Assembly: GCA_006937955.1 (NCBI GenBank)
Contig: SSNP01000029.1
Coordinates: 2,819,147 to 2,883,146, forward strand
DNA length: 64,000 nt
Direction: 5' to 3'
From: Pachypanchax playfairii
Taxonomy: Eukaryota > Chordata > Actinopteri > Cyprinodontiformes > Aplocheilidae
Positions 34,062 to 44,762 of this stretch are shown in pieces. Made by a program: the position numbers and the translations under genes. How positions within the stretch are numbered: position 1 is the stretch's first letter; each line of letters begins with the position of its first letter. The notes beneath the pieces are model-generated. The model did not search any database, was not told where the DNA came from, and worked only from the letters and a program-made list of their open reading frames with translations.

Positions 34062-35663
34062 CAGTGGGGCAAAAAAGTATTTAGTCAGCCACCAATTGTG
34101 TAAGTTCTCCCACTTAAAAAGATCAGAGAGGCCTGTAATTTTCATCATAGGTATACCTCAACTATGAGAGACAAAATTAGGAAAAAAAATCCAGAAAATC
34201 ACATTGTCTGATTTTTAAAGAATTTATTTGCAAATTATGGTGGAAAATAAGTATTTGGTCAATAACAAAAGTTAATCTCAATACTTTGTTATATAGCCTT
34301 TGTTGGCAATGACAGAGGTCAAATGTTTTCTGTAAGTCTTCACAAGGTTTTCACACACTGTTGCTGGTATTTTGGCCCATTCCTCCATGCAGATCTCCTC
34401 TAGAGCAGTGATGTTTTAGGGCTGACGCTGAGCAACACGGACTTTCAACTCCCTCCAGAGATTTTCTATGGGGTTGAGATCTGGAGACTGGCTAGGCCAC
34501 TCCAGGACCTTGAAATGCTTCTTACGAAGCCACTCCTTCGTTGCCCGGGCGGTGTGTTTGGGATCATTGTCATGCTGAAAGACCCAGCCACGTCTCATTT
34601 TCAATGCCCTTGCTGATGGAAGGAGGTTTTCACTCAAAATCTTACGATACATGGCCCCATTCATTCTTTCCTTTACACGGATCAGTCGTCCTGGTCCCCT
34701 TGAAGAAAAACAGCCCCAAAGCATGATGTTTCCACCCCCATGCTTTACAGTAGGTATGGTGTTCTTTGGATCCAACTCAGCATTCTTTCCCCTCCAAACA
34801 CGACAAGTTGAGTTTCTACCAAAAAGTTCTATTTTGGTTTCATCTGACCATATGATGTTCTCCCAATCCTCTTCTGGATCATCCAAATGCTCTCTAGCAA
34901 ACCGCAGACGGGCCTGGACGTGTCCTGGCTTCAGCAGGGGGACACGTCTGGCACTGCAGGATTTGAGTCCCTGGCGGCGTAGTGTGTTACTGATGGTAGC
35001 CTTTGTTACTTTGGTCCCAGCTCTCTGCAGGTCATTCACTAGGTCCCTCCGTGTGGTTCTGGGATTTTTGCTCACCGTTCTTGTGATCATTTTGACCCCA
35101 CGGGGTGAGATCTTGCGTGGAGCCCCAGATCGAGGGAGATTATCAGTGGTCTTGTATGTCTTCCATTTTCTAATAATTGCTCCCACAGTTGATTTCTTCA
35201 CACCAAGCTGCTTACCTATTGCAGATTCAGTCTTTCCAGCCTGGTGAAGGTCTACAATTTTGTTTCTGGTGTCCTTTGACAGCTCTTTGGTCTTGGCCAT
35301 AGTGGAGTTTGGAGCGTGACTGTTTGAGGTTGTGGACAGGTGTCTTTTATACTGATAACGAGTTCACACAGGTGCCATTAATACAGGTAACGAGTGGAGG
35401 ACCGAGGAGCCTCTTAAAGAAGTTACAGGTCTGTGAAAGCCAGAAATCTTACTTGTTTGTAGGTGACCAAATACTTATTTTCCACCATAATTTGCAAATA
35501 AATTCTTTAAAAATCAGACAATGGGATTTTCAGGATTTTTTTTCCTCATTTTGTCTCTCATAGTTGAGGTATACCTATGATGAAAATTACAGGCCTCTTT
35601 GATCTTTTTAAGTGGGAGAACTTACACAATTGGTGGCTGACTAAATACTTTTTTGCCCCACTG
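34062..35663 (-). mobile_element. Tc1-family transposon, copy 2 (complete, 1602 bp)
   Basis: Same ends, same length and same orientation as the 10797-12398 copy, with TA at 34060-34061 and 35664-35665. Differences from copy 1 are scattered single bases (for example TTATCTAGCC/TTATATAGCC, CTTGCAGAA/CTTGAAGAA). It is inserted six bases right of repeat R3. Confidence 0.95.
34278..35300 (-). pseudogene. Tc1 transposase, copy 2, one nonsense codon
   Basis: Same protein as copy 1 (DD34E triad D153, D244, E279 all present). The frame is open for 294 codons, then a TAA at 34416-34418 replaces the Gln codon (CAA) that copy 1 has in RQPQNITALEE. Downstream of that stop the frame continues cleanly through KTYRKHLTSV to a natural TGA at 34278-34280, where copy 1 has its own stops. 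The two copies are thus broken at different C-terminal sites. Confidence 0.92.
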
Positions 35664-36774
35664 TATATTAACTTCACGCAGATCACCTGTTACTCTGTTT
35701 ACTGCTGGAAAATGTTCGTTATTGGTTTCTTGCTGGAGAAACTGCATGATTGATATGTCAGTCAGACCACAATGTGTATTAACTGACTGAGCTGCACGAG
35801 GGCAGAGTCAATATGTCAGTGTGATCAATGATTGTACAAAGAACATATTCAAAATCAAAGTCAGCTTTATAGTTAACTTCGCCAAATTTACAGACATACA
35901 GAGGAATCAGAATTGCATTTCCCACTGCCCCGTGGTGAAAACAAGACAAGACAGGATGTTTCAAGTAAAGTGCACAGGTACCACAAATAATTAACATAAC
36001 CTAATATTGAGTAAACAATAAATAAAGTGCAAGTAGATTAAGGCATGTGCTGATCATGAAATTACGGTAACAATGACAAGAGGTTCACAGCATGGTCAGA
36101 GGCATAGTTTGCTATTAGGCAAGGCAGACAGTTGTCTGGGGTCCCCAAGCCACCAGGGGGCCCCCAAAGGCCAACAGATTTGACATAATGTGCACAGAGA
36201 AATGACAAGTTGCAGTGTCAATTGGCCGTGGCAAATTCCCTGACAGGGCCCCTCAGCTGAGCTAAACTAAATTTGCCCCTCCCCCACCTGTTTTCTCTCA
36301 GTGAGTGAGGAGATGGCTTGTGCAGGAGGAGGAGAAAAGAACACAGGACAGCAGTGAGTGTAAAAAGTTACTTTAGCTGTGTGTGACAGTGGGGGGCTTG
36401 ACGATCTTTAACTTCAGTGTTGTGTGTGTAACAGTTGGCCGTGCTAATAGGCTTAAGGCTAGCATCATTGTATCAGTCAAAAAGCATGCATGCTGGCATT
36501 CCATAAATCAAAATGTAATTGAGCAGTACTTTCATCTAAGTAAAAATTACTGTGTAAGCATCCAAACAATCGACCCAAGAGCTGCAAAATTATTGACAAC
36601 AGTGTACAAATGTCATGTAGCCTACTTCCTAAGAAACTGTGTGCACTTTGCAACCAGTAAGTGAATCATGTCAGGCAAAAAGTGTAAATGAAATGATATA
36701 TATTTTACTTTAACTTTGGTGAGTTGGACTTGTTTTAACAGTGCCATGGTGCTGTAAAACATGTTAGAAAAAAA
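35664..36774. other. intergenic with LINE-tail-like patch
   Basis: 35845-35990 (AAAATCAAAGTCAGCTTTAT then ACAGACATACAGAGGAATCA) resembles the 3' tail of teleost LINEs inserted on the - strand. 36105-36260 (GGGGTCCCCAAGCCACC, GGGGGCCCCCAAAGGCC) looks like the end of a hAT MITE, but I cannot find its partner end. No host gene. Confidence 0.4.
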
Positions 36775-36844
36775 TTAAAGTGTAACTGCACCCCATGAGA
36801 AAGCGTAGTCCCTTGGCAGTTTAGAGACTTATTGATCTGTTGAG

Positions 36845-37042
36845 GTGGATGTTTTCTCTCCTCCGCCGTCACCGGAGGTAGAGGGAGGCTTTATGGAGCT
36901 CAGCGACCCTGAGCCGTATCAATTCGAGCCGATGCATTCTCCGCTTGTCCAGGTCGGGGTTGCAGCAGCTCTCCCCAGCCACAACAGCCAGCTCCTCCAC
37001 GGGAACCTCGAGGCATTCCCGGGACAGCCGATGGACTTCTAG
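36845..37042 (+). pseudogene. YxFEP leader fragment of a repeat-encoded protein
   Basis: 65 codons, MDVFSPPPSPEVEGG then ELSDPEPYQFEPMHS, in a GC-rich patch (36840-37150) unlike its surroundings. DPEPYQFEP parallels DPYCFEP at 33.1 kb. After the stop, further GC-rich sequence continues to about 37190 in other frames. Probably the first exon of a transposon-borne gene, not a host gene. Confidence 0.35.
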
Positions 37043-37564
37043 TCCATCCAGCGCATTCTGGATCTTCTCACGAGCCTCCTCCTGGTGCAGCGTACCCAGA
37101 ACACCTCACCAGACAAAATACTAGATGACTCGTCTTTGCTGCTGTTCAATGGAGTCAAACCTGCACAAGCAGCAACCAGACGAGCAGCTCCCACTCATCA
37201 CAGTGTTTATGCTGCATGAACTTTTTAAATGAATATAACTTGCTCAAATTTACACCGATTTTCAGATGGTTTGGGTTTTTATAAACATCAGAGATGTAGT
37301 TATGACACTACGTACTTAGGAATAATTATATAGTATTAATATTATGAATATTTATTACCAAAACATATAAAGCAGAACTATAATCATGGACTCATGAAAT
37401 ACACAGGTGCAATAAATAAAGGTGCAAGGGTTTTTCTATAAAATTAACATTTAGGTTTCTAAAACTCAGTGTACAGAATAGCAATATGATTTCATAAATA
37501 CACACATGTATTGTCACATCGTAACATTTTAATTTATATATACAGGTGTGTGTGTGTGTATATA

Positions 37565-38785
37565 CACTCACCGGCCACTTTATTAGGTACACCTGTCCAA
37601 CTGCTCGTTAACACTTAATTTCTAATCAGCCAATCACATGGCGGCAACTCAGTGCATTTAGGCATGTACACATGGTCAAGACAATCTCCTGCAGTTCAAA
37701 CCGAGCATCAGTATGGGGAAGAAAGGTGATTTGAGTGACTTTGAACGTGGCATGGTTGTTGGTGCCAGAATGGCTGGTCTGAGTATTTCAGAAACTGCTG
37801 ATCTACTGGGATTTTCACGCACAACCATCTCTAGGGCTTACAGAGAATGGTCCGAAAAAGAAAAAATATCCAGTGAGCGGCAGTTCTGTGGGCGGAAATG
37901 CCTTGTTGATGCCAGAGGTCAGAGGAGAATGGCCAGACTGGTTCGAGCTGATAGAAAGGCAACAGTGACTCAAATAACCCCTCGTTACAACCAAGGTAGG
38001 CAGAAGAGCATCTCTGAACGCACAGTACGTCGAACTTTGAGGCAGATGGGCTACAGCAGCAGAAGACCACGCCGGGTGCCACTCCTTTCAGCTAAGAACA
38101 GGAAACTGAGGCTACAATTTGCACAAGCTCATCGAAATTGGACAATAGAAGATTGGAAAAACGTTGCCTGGTCTGATGAGTCTCGATTTCTGCTGCGACA
38201 TTCGGATGGTAGGGTCAGAATTTGGCGTCAACAACATGAAAGCATGGATCCATCCTGCCTTGTATCAACGGTTCAGGCTGGTGGTGGTGGTGTAATGGTG
38301 TGGGGAATATTTTCTTGGCACTCTTTGGGCCCCTTGGTACCAATTGAGCATCGTTACAACACCACAGCCTACCTGAGTATTGTTGCTGACCATGTCCATC
38401 CCTTTATGACCACAATGTACCCAACTTCTGATGGCTACTTTCAGCAGGATAATGCGCCATGTCATAAAGCTGGAATCATCTCGGACTGGTTTCTTGAACA
38501 TGACAATGAGTTCACTGTACTCAAATGGCCTCCACAGTCACCAGATCTCAATCTAATAGAGCATCTTTGGGATGTGGTGGAACGGGAGAATCGCATCATG
38601 GATGTGCAGCCGACAAATCTGCGCCAACTGTGTGATGCCATCATGTCAATATGGACCAAACTCTCTGAGGAATGCTTCCAGCACCTTCTTGAATCTATGC
38701 CACGAAGAATTGAGGCAGTTCTGAAGGCAAAAGGGGGTCCAACCCGTTACTAGCATGGTGTACCTAATAAAGTGGCCGGTGAGTG
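37565..38785 (+). mobile_element. DD36E Tc1/mariner transposon (Incomer-like), copy 1, complete 1221 bp
   Basis: Begins CACTCACCGGCCACTTTATT, ends with the exact complement; the inverted repeat is about 29 bp. TA at 37563-37564 and 38786-38787. One intact transposase gene. It lies at the end of a (GT)n(TA)n microsatellite and directly abuts the unidentified element starting at 38790. A copy of identical length is at 41956-43176. Confidence 0.95.
37713..38753 (+). CDS. DD36E transposase, intact
   Basis: 346 codons with no interruption. The N-terminal paired HTH region (MGKKGDLSDFERGMVVGARM; second HTH around residues 88-115) should bind the terminal repeats. The catalytic residues are D155 (VAWSDESRF), D246 (GYFQQDNAPCH) and E283 (LIEHLW). 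There are exactly 36 residues between D246 and E283, the spacing of the DD36E (Incomer) group and not the DD34E of classical Tc1. One oddity: the conserved PDLNPIEHLW is PDLNLIEHLW here (CTA for CCA in copy 2), which could weaken the enzyme. The promoter and 5' leader lie between 37594 and 37712. Confidence 0.93.
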   Translation: MGKKGDLSDFERGMVVGARMAGLSISETADLLGFSRTTISRAYREWSEKEKISSERQFCGRKCLVDARGQRRMARLVRADRKATVTQITPRYNQGRQKSISERTVRRTLRQMGYSSRRPRRVPLLSAKNRKLRLQFAQAHRNWTIEDWKNVAWSDESRFLLRHSDGRVRIWRQQHESMDPSCLVSTVQAGGGGVMVWGIFSWHSLGPLVPIEHRYNTTAYLSIVADHVHPFMTTMYPTSDGYFQQDNAPCHKAGIISDWFLEHDNEFTVLKWPPQSPDLNLIEHLWDVVERENRIMDVQPTNLRQLCDAIMSIWTKLSEECFQHLLESMPRRIEAVLKAKGGPTRY

Positions 38786-39288
38786 TATATTAGGGTGCAT
38801 CAAATTTGAATGGGAAATTTTAATTTAAAAATATCAATTTGACTGGCATTCCATTTTGTTCTCATGAACAAAAAAACGTCTCATCTAATTTCCAAAAAAG
38901 TTAACCTAGAAATGTTTAGAACACCATTTTTTTATTTTGCAATTTGTATTTTATAGGGTTCTCAGTGTAAATAGACGTGTGTACCCTTTGGGCACATATA
39001 GTATTTCTCAGAAACCAACGTTCAAGATTTTCTGTTCATTTGTCCTGTTAACAAAATGAATGGCGGTCAATGGGACATGTTCACGTGGTCTTACTCTGAA
39101 TTTTATGTAGCAGTGATGGATATCGGACACAGATATAAAGTTTAAACACTTTATTGTTAGGGAAGATACAATAGTGGCACACATAAATAACAAACTGTCT
39201 CTGTAAGCAAACTCCCAAGGATAAGAACAAACATGACTTCAAACAAGAGAGATAGGAAATCTAAACTAAACCTTTTCAATACATCTAT

Positions 39289-40046
39289 TCAGAGATCAGC
39301 TTGCGTTTGCAGCAACGGAGGTTTGGCTTGTAGGCTGCGGTCATGCTCCACTGCCTGTAGCACATTCTGCAGGTGCTGCTCCTTTCTAGCCACGGCAACA
39401 AAATCAGATGTGAGCTTGATGCCACGCTCGGCACAGTCATTCACCACATTTATCGCATGGACATTGACGGCTGTGGCTCAGTGGTTATAGCGGTTGTCTT
39501 TCAACTTAAAGGTTGGTGGATCGATCCTGGCTTCCACTGCCACATGTCGAAGTGTTCTTGTCAAGACATTGAACCCCATGTTGCCCCCCAGTTTACATAT
39601 TGGGTTGTATGAATGGGTAAATGCAAAACCTTGTAGTGTGAAAGCGCTTTGAGTGGTCTGAATGACTAGAAGAGCGCTATACAAATACAGGACATTTACC
39701 TCACTTTTTTTAAACGAAGTATTGGTGGCCCATTCTTTCACATCCAGAGACAGAAATGCTGGATCAATGTTCAGCTGGTGCATCCCAGACCAACAGTCTG
39801 CATAGGAGAGGTCAGCCAAGGTGGTTGTTGGTAAGAGTGTGGGAAACTTTGGCTTGGCAAGGCCATTTCCAAAGCGCTGTTGGGGGGCATGCATGGGAAG
39901 ATCAGCGTGCTTATGCTTCAAGATTGCATTGGCAAGTGCACGCTTGTCATTGATTTGCACCTTTCTGTTAAAGAGAGCCAGGGGAAGCATCTCGCCTGTC
40001 AGGTACCAGCGATGTCTCTCCAGTGCTTTGATTGCAGTTGCTAACT
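39289..40046 (-). pseudogene. uncharacterised element protein, C-terminal part, split by a SINE
   Basis: From about 40046 leftwards: ALERHRWYLTGEMLPLALF, ANAILKHKHADLPMHAP and TTTLADLSYADCWSGMHQLN, then the SINE at 39466-39700. It then continues NVHAINVVNDCAERGIKLTS and FVAVARKEQHLQNVLQAVEH to a TGA at 39289-39291. Both halves read cleanly, so the SINE insertion may be the main lesion. The NDCAERGIKLTSDF block looks well conserved and I have the impression of seeing it in unnamed fish proteins. No function can be assigned; presumably it is the element's own transposase or accessory protein. Confidence 0.5.
39466..39700 (+). repeat. tRNA-derived SINE, family A, copy 2
   Basis: Starts GGCTGTGGCTCAGTGG, B-box-like GGTGGATCGATCCTGG, ends AAGAGCGCTATACAAATACA with GGACATTTACC. 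Same family as 26273-26556 with an internal deletion of about 40 bp. Inserted in the protein frame of the 38790-40568 element. Confidence 0.85.
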
Positions 40047-40602
40047 AATGTTAGCTAGTTAGATTTTTTGCAGTAAATACCTAAAATATGACTACATTTC
40101 TTTTATATTATGTGGTACTACTCTCAATAAATACAATGAATCAATGCTCTGCATAAAATTATGTCTTCTCTATTTTACCTTCGTTGATGTAAGACTTGCT
40201 CTGTTATGAGCTAAATATCATTAGCAAACTGTTAGCTATTATGCTAGCTAGAGTTGATGTAAAGAGCACTAAAAACATTTAAATAACAAAAACAAAACCA
40301 GAAATGGTGCTAACATGTAATAGGAGCATAAATTAAAACAGAAAACATAAAAATCACCTCAGAGTTCTTGATCTACAATCTTTTGTACCTCAAATCTCTA
40401 TTGTAACCAATGAGCAGTGTTCACCCACAAAATCAGATGAGAGGTGCGACCCCTAAATAATCATGGATTACAAAAATATTTTACATGTGTTGTTTCTATA
40501 TATGTGAGAACACTTTTAGTCCCCAGCCATATCAAAATTCAAAACTTTAGTATTTTGATGCACCCTAATATATATGTATATGTATATATATTTAACATAT
40601 AA

Positions 40603-40920
40603 GAATATCCATCCATTTTCTAAACCTGCTTCTTCCTGTTCAGAGTTGCAAGGTGCAGATCTCCAGCAGTTTTTGGGTGAGAGGCAGGGGACACACCCTG
40701 GACAGGTCGCCAGTCTATCACAGAGCCACACAAACAACTATTCACACACACACTCACACCTAGGGAAATTTAGAGTCACCAATTAACCTCTTGCATGTTT
40801 CTGGACTGTGGCAGAAAACCCATGCATGTACGGGGAGAACATGCAAACTCCATGCAGAAAGGTCCCAGCCTGGATTCAAACCCAGGACCACCTCCTCGCT
40901 GCAAAGCAACAGCTCTATTC
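40603..40920 (-). repeat. tRNA-derived SINE, family B
   Basis: On the - strand the head is GTTGCTTTGCAGCGAGGAGG with a B box in GGTCCTGGGTTTGAATCC. The body has GTTTGCATGTTCTCCCCGTA, TTGGTGACTCTAAATTTCCC and GCGACCTGTCCAGGGTGTGT. This is a very common teleost interspersed repeat distinct from family A. The extreme 5' end (A box side) is cut off at about 40920. Confidence 0.75.
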
Positions 40921-41955
40921 AGGAATATTACAAATAAAATATTTTGTATTTAGTTTTAACATGTAAGAATTCCAATAAATACTTTAAATAAATATTTTTA
41001 TTTTGCCATCATCACATTATAATAAAGAATAATGAAACATTCTCTTAATGGTCAGAAACATCTTGGACATGAAAGTGACATTTGCAAAACAAAATAGGTA
41101 CAAGATTTCCTTTTATAAAGATAAAGAAATACAGTTTTGAGCCCCCCTGAGAACAATCTTTAATTTTTCTGTCATAAAATTTTATATTACTTGCAAGAAC
41201 AAAAACTAACGTGTCAAATCAAATGACATTTATATATTGATACTTTATCTTATACACCAAATTATCTGTCCAGTCATGTCAAAGTCCTGAAGTCCTCACT
41301 GCAGATCAGAGTCCTGTCAGAGGGACAGAACCGTCTCCTCTCAGGACCAGGTCCTCCTCATCTCTCTGGTTTATGGAAACCTTAAAAACATGTAAAATGT
41401 AACAGATATTAATTATCATCAACACTTTCATGACCTGTACTGTACATTAAATAACTAACAATTATCCTTAGTATAATAATATCATATCTTACAGATGACA
41501 GATGATCCCAAGAGTTCTCGTTTTGAAACAAAAGTGATGAGAACATCTACTTGCTGCACTAAAGTGTGACATCTTCACTGATTAGTAAAGCCTGAAATGT
41601 CCTGCATCATAACACAGGATGTTTAGAACAAACCAAACTGATTCTAAATCATGTAACTGTATAAATCGTGCTATAATAGCTGTGATCCACAAACATGCTG
41701 CTCGTTTTTCAAGAAGAAAATCTGCAATTTCAACATGTAAAACTATCCAGAATTATAGTCACATTAAAAACGTTAGTAAAACATCAAACGGTTTGAAAAT
41801 CCGTCCAGATTTCAGCGAGACAAGAGTGTTTATGTCAGTGCAGATCATTTACCTTCATTCACTACAGTCTGCCAGAGAGCTTCACTGTCGTAAGATGGCC
41901 GCAGCCCGCCGGTCTTCCTGTCACAAACTCCACGATGACAACTAGTATCTATATA
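40921..41955. other. no gene seen; short balanced patches
   Basis: 41280-41380 (AGAGTCCTGTCAGAGGGACA) and 41870-41945 (GTAAGATGGCCGCAGCCCGC) are GC-richer and repeat-like. They may be interior parts of the large candidate element. The latter contains AAGATGGC, a YY1-like motif (complement GCCATCTT). Confidence 0.4.
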
Positions 41956-43176
41956 CACTCACCGGCCACTTTATTAGGTACACCTGTCCAACTGCTCGTT
42001 AACACTTAATTTCTAATCAGCCAATCACATGGCGGCAACTCAGTGCATTTAGGCATGTACACATGGTCAAGACAATCTCCTGCAGTTCAAACCGAGCATC
42101 AGTATGGGGAAGAAAGGTGATTTGAGTGACTTTGAACGTGGCATGGTTGTTGGTGCCAGAATGGCTGGTCTGAGTATTTCAGAAACTGCTGATCTACTGG
42201 GATTTTCACGCACAACCATCTCTAGGGTTTACAGAGAATGGTCCGAAAAAGAAAAAATATCCAGTGAGCGGCAGTTCTGTGGGCGGAAATGCCTTGTTGA
42301 TGCCAGAGGTCAGAGGAGAATGGCCTGACTGGTTCGAGCTGATAGAAAGGCAACAGTGACTCAAATAACCACTCGTTACAACCAAGGTAGGCAGAAGAGC
42401 ATCTCTGAACGCACAGTACGTCGAACTTTGAGGCAGATGGGCTACAGCAGCAGAAGACCACGCCGGGTGCCACTCCTTTCAGCTAAGAACAGGAAACTGA
42501 GGCTACAATTTGCACAAGCTCATCGAAATTGGACAATAGAAGATTGGAAAAACGTTGCCTGGTCTGATGAGTCTCGATTTCTGCTGCGACATTCAGATGG
42601 TAGGGTCAGAATTTGGCGTCAACAACATGAAAGCATGGATCCATCCTGCCTTGTATCAACGGTTCAGGCTGGTGGTGGTGGTGTAATGGTGTGGGGAATA
42701 TTTTCTTGGCACTCTTTGGGCCCCTTGGTACCAATTGAGCATCGTTACAACGCCACAGCCTACCTGAGTATTGTTGCTGACCATGTCCATCCCTTTATGA
42801 CCACAATGTACCCAACTTCTGATGGCTACTTTCAGCAGGATAATGCGCCATGTCATAAAGCTGGAATCATCTCGGACTGGTTTCTTGAACATGACAATGA
42901 GTTCACTGTACTCAAATGGCCTCCACAGTCACCAGATCTCAATCCAATAGAGCATCTTTGGGATGTGGTGGAACGGGAGATTCGCATCATGGATGTGCAG
43001 CCGACAAATCTGCGCCAACTGTGTGATGCCATCATGTCAATATGGACCAAACTCTCTGAGGAATGCTTCCAGCACCTTCTTGAATCTATGCCACGAAGAA
43101 TTGAGGCAGTTCTGAAGGCAAAAGGGGGTCCAACCCGTTACTAGCATGGTGTACCTAATAAAGTGGCCGGTGAGTG
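41956..43176 (+). mobile_element. DD36E Tc1/mariner transposon (Incomer-like), copy 2, complete 1221 bp
   Basis: Same ends, orientation and length as 37565-38785; TA at 41954-41955 and 43177-43178. By eye I count about seven base differences between the copies. This indicates recent duplication by transposition. Confidence 0.95.
42104..43144 (+). pseudogene. DD36E transposase with a single nonsense codon
   Basis: Same 346-codon gene as copy 1. A TGA at 42326-42328 replaces the AGA (Arg) that follows RRMA in copy 1, cutting the protein after 74 residues. Beyond it the frame is open to the normal stop and the catalytic positions are present, including the conserved PDLNPIEHLW that copy 1 has changed. 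It is defective in cis but its ends look intact, so it could be mobilised by a working transposase. Confidence 0.93.
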
Positions 43177-43661
43177 TATATGTGTGTTGAGACCACAGGC
43201 TCGGTGCGCTGAGTCAGCGCGGCCCGAAGCCACCGCGTCTGGGCTGTTGTTGAGGCAGGGAGACAGGATGGGTCCAGTCTCTGAGAGTTGTAATGCTAAC
43301 ATTGGCTAACTATGCTAACGACTTGAACCAAACTTCTCACAGGACGAATGCGTCTTCGAGATGGTTTTATATGCAAACCCGTGACGGGGCGTGCATGTGA
43401 GGCGGTGCCAGTGACGTAGGCACAGGAAAAAAATCTACGTAATGTTCTGTTTCAACCAATCACAAAATTCACATGCAGTAGCCACCGTTCAAGCCTAATA
43501 GGGCAGCACTAAGACGTTTTTTGACCTAAAAGTGTTGAATTACACAAATTAAAAAGAAAATATCAACAAATGCCCAGAAACTGAAAGATTGCATTAGTAA
43601 AACCCATTTATACAGTTTATAAGCAAAAAAAAGTTGTTTTTGGGTGCAGTTACACTTTAAG

Positions 43662-44079
43662 TGTCCCATCATCTATTGTATAACTAAATTATATTTCTTT
43701 TTCCCCTTTTTTACTCAGTACTTGTTTGAAGTACTTGCACAAGTTAAGTTTAAAAATGCTGTTGTTCTCTTTAAGAAAAGGTTTATATATTTCATTATTA
43801 TAATTATAACAATTATTAATAAAAGTTGCTCAAAATTTTATTTTCTGTTTGGATGACAATATAACACTAGAAAAGTTCCTGAAGAAACTTTGAGAGGGAT
43901 TGCCAATCTGTGCGGGACTCTGAAACCCTCAGCCAATCATAAAGCTGCATTCATTCCACAGATGACAGATGCTGCAAATGTGATGACAAGGTGGAAAAAT
44001 TGAAACTAATATGTGAATGTATTGGGGAAATACTATGATTTCCGATGTTATCCCATAGGGTTAAGATAGGGATATGGTT
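43662..44079. other. no gene seen
   Basis: AT-rich to about 43860, then ordinary sequence leading into the decayed tandem repeat; nothing codes. Confidence 0.5.
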
Positions 44080-44762
44080 TGAAATGGATTCTGTTGCTAT
44101 GATCTGTAGGTCAAAGCAAGTCCGCACAGTAAGCAATCAAAAAGCGATAAATTAAGTCAATGCTGTTGCCATGGCAACCCAAAAATTACTGTATACATAT
44201 TGGTTCACTTCTAATGGTCAAGCCAATTGCTTTGATATATGACATGAGGTCACAAATCCTATTGTGGTCTCTATGAGCTCACCTGGTGTATTTGATGGCG
44301 AATGGTGTTGCCATGGTGACACATATGTGAATGTTGCTGATGTATGTTATAGACCAATGCTTACTGACCAGAGATAAGGTGGAACAATGTCTGTAGGTGA
44401 AAGTGTGTTTACATAATAATCTGTCAAAAAGCGTCCATTTTAAGGATATACTGGGCCATTTTAACATAGGATTTCAAGGAAGGGGTATGGTATCTTGTGG
44501 ATTCCATTTCCATGGTAACCCAAAATGCTTCAAAACCATGATAGGTCATCTCTGTTAAGCACCCCGGTCAGTTTGATGTGTCATACATGGGGTTATTTAT
44601 GACAGATGGTGCTGTAGGGCATTTTGGGTAGTAATTTTGGCGAGCTGCGTAACCATGGTAACCCCAAATTTCATGTAAACCACACAGTTCACTTCTCCTT
44701 CCCAAACCAACCGATTTGATGTTTCACACGTCATCACAGGTGGTACTGTCTGTCCTGTGCTT
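44080..44762 (+). repeat. decayed tandem repeat with X-box-like palindromes
   Basis: Four diverged units each begin near CCATGGYAACCC: GTTGCCATGGCAAC (44165-44178), GTTGCCATGGTGAC (44307-44320), TTTCCATGGTAAC (44507-44519) and GTAACCATGGTAAC (44649-44662). Downstream of these, parts of the units share AACCCAAAA, a GGTCACTTCT-like stretch and GATTTGATGTGTCACAC-like text. Distances are 142, 200 and 142 bp, suggesting a duplicated two-unit block. Two of the palindromes match the RFX X-box consensus GTNRCC(N0-3)RGYAAC exactly. Confidence 0.6.

Larger units (their letters stand above)
38790..40568 (-). mobile_element. unidentified DNA element with TTAGGGTGCATCAAA ends
   Basis: TTAGGGTGCATCAAA at 38790-38804 is the complement of TTTGATGCACCCTAA at 40554-40568. 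The flanks are TA-rich microsatellite, so a target duplication cannot be judged. The - strand carries a protein gene remnant (39289-40046) broken by a SINE. I do not recognise the superfamily. Confidence 0.65.
36775..43661. mobile_element. candidate large TIR element, same family as 32945-33922, with later insertions
   Basis: TTAAAGTGTAACTGCACCC at 36775 is the complement of GGGTGCAGTTACACTTTAA ending near 43661. Just inside the right end, TTATAAGCAAAAAAAAGTTG matches TTTATCAGCAAAAAAAAGTTG of the 33.9 kb element. If both ends belong to one element, its body has since taken two DD36E transposons, an unidentified element and two SINEs. The pairing of ends 6.9 kb apart is inference. Confidence 0.3.

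Noticed and set aside
39478..39990. A single 170-codon - strand protein
   Set aside because: Its last third is the antisense of an inserted SINE; the true frame continues on the other side of the SINE to 39289.
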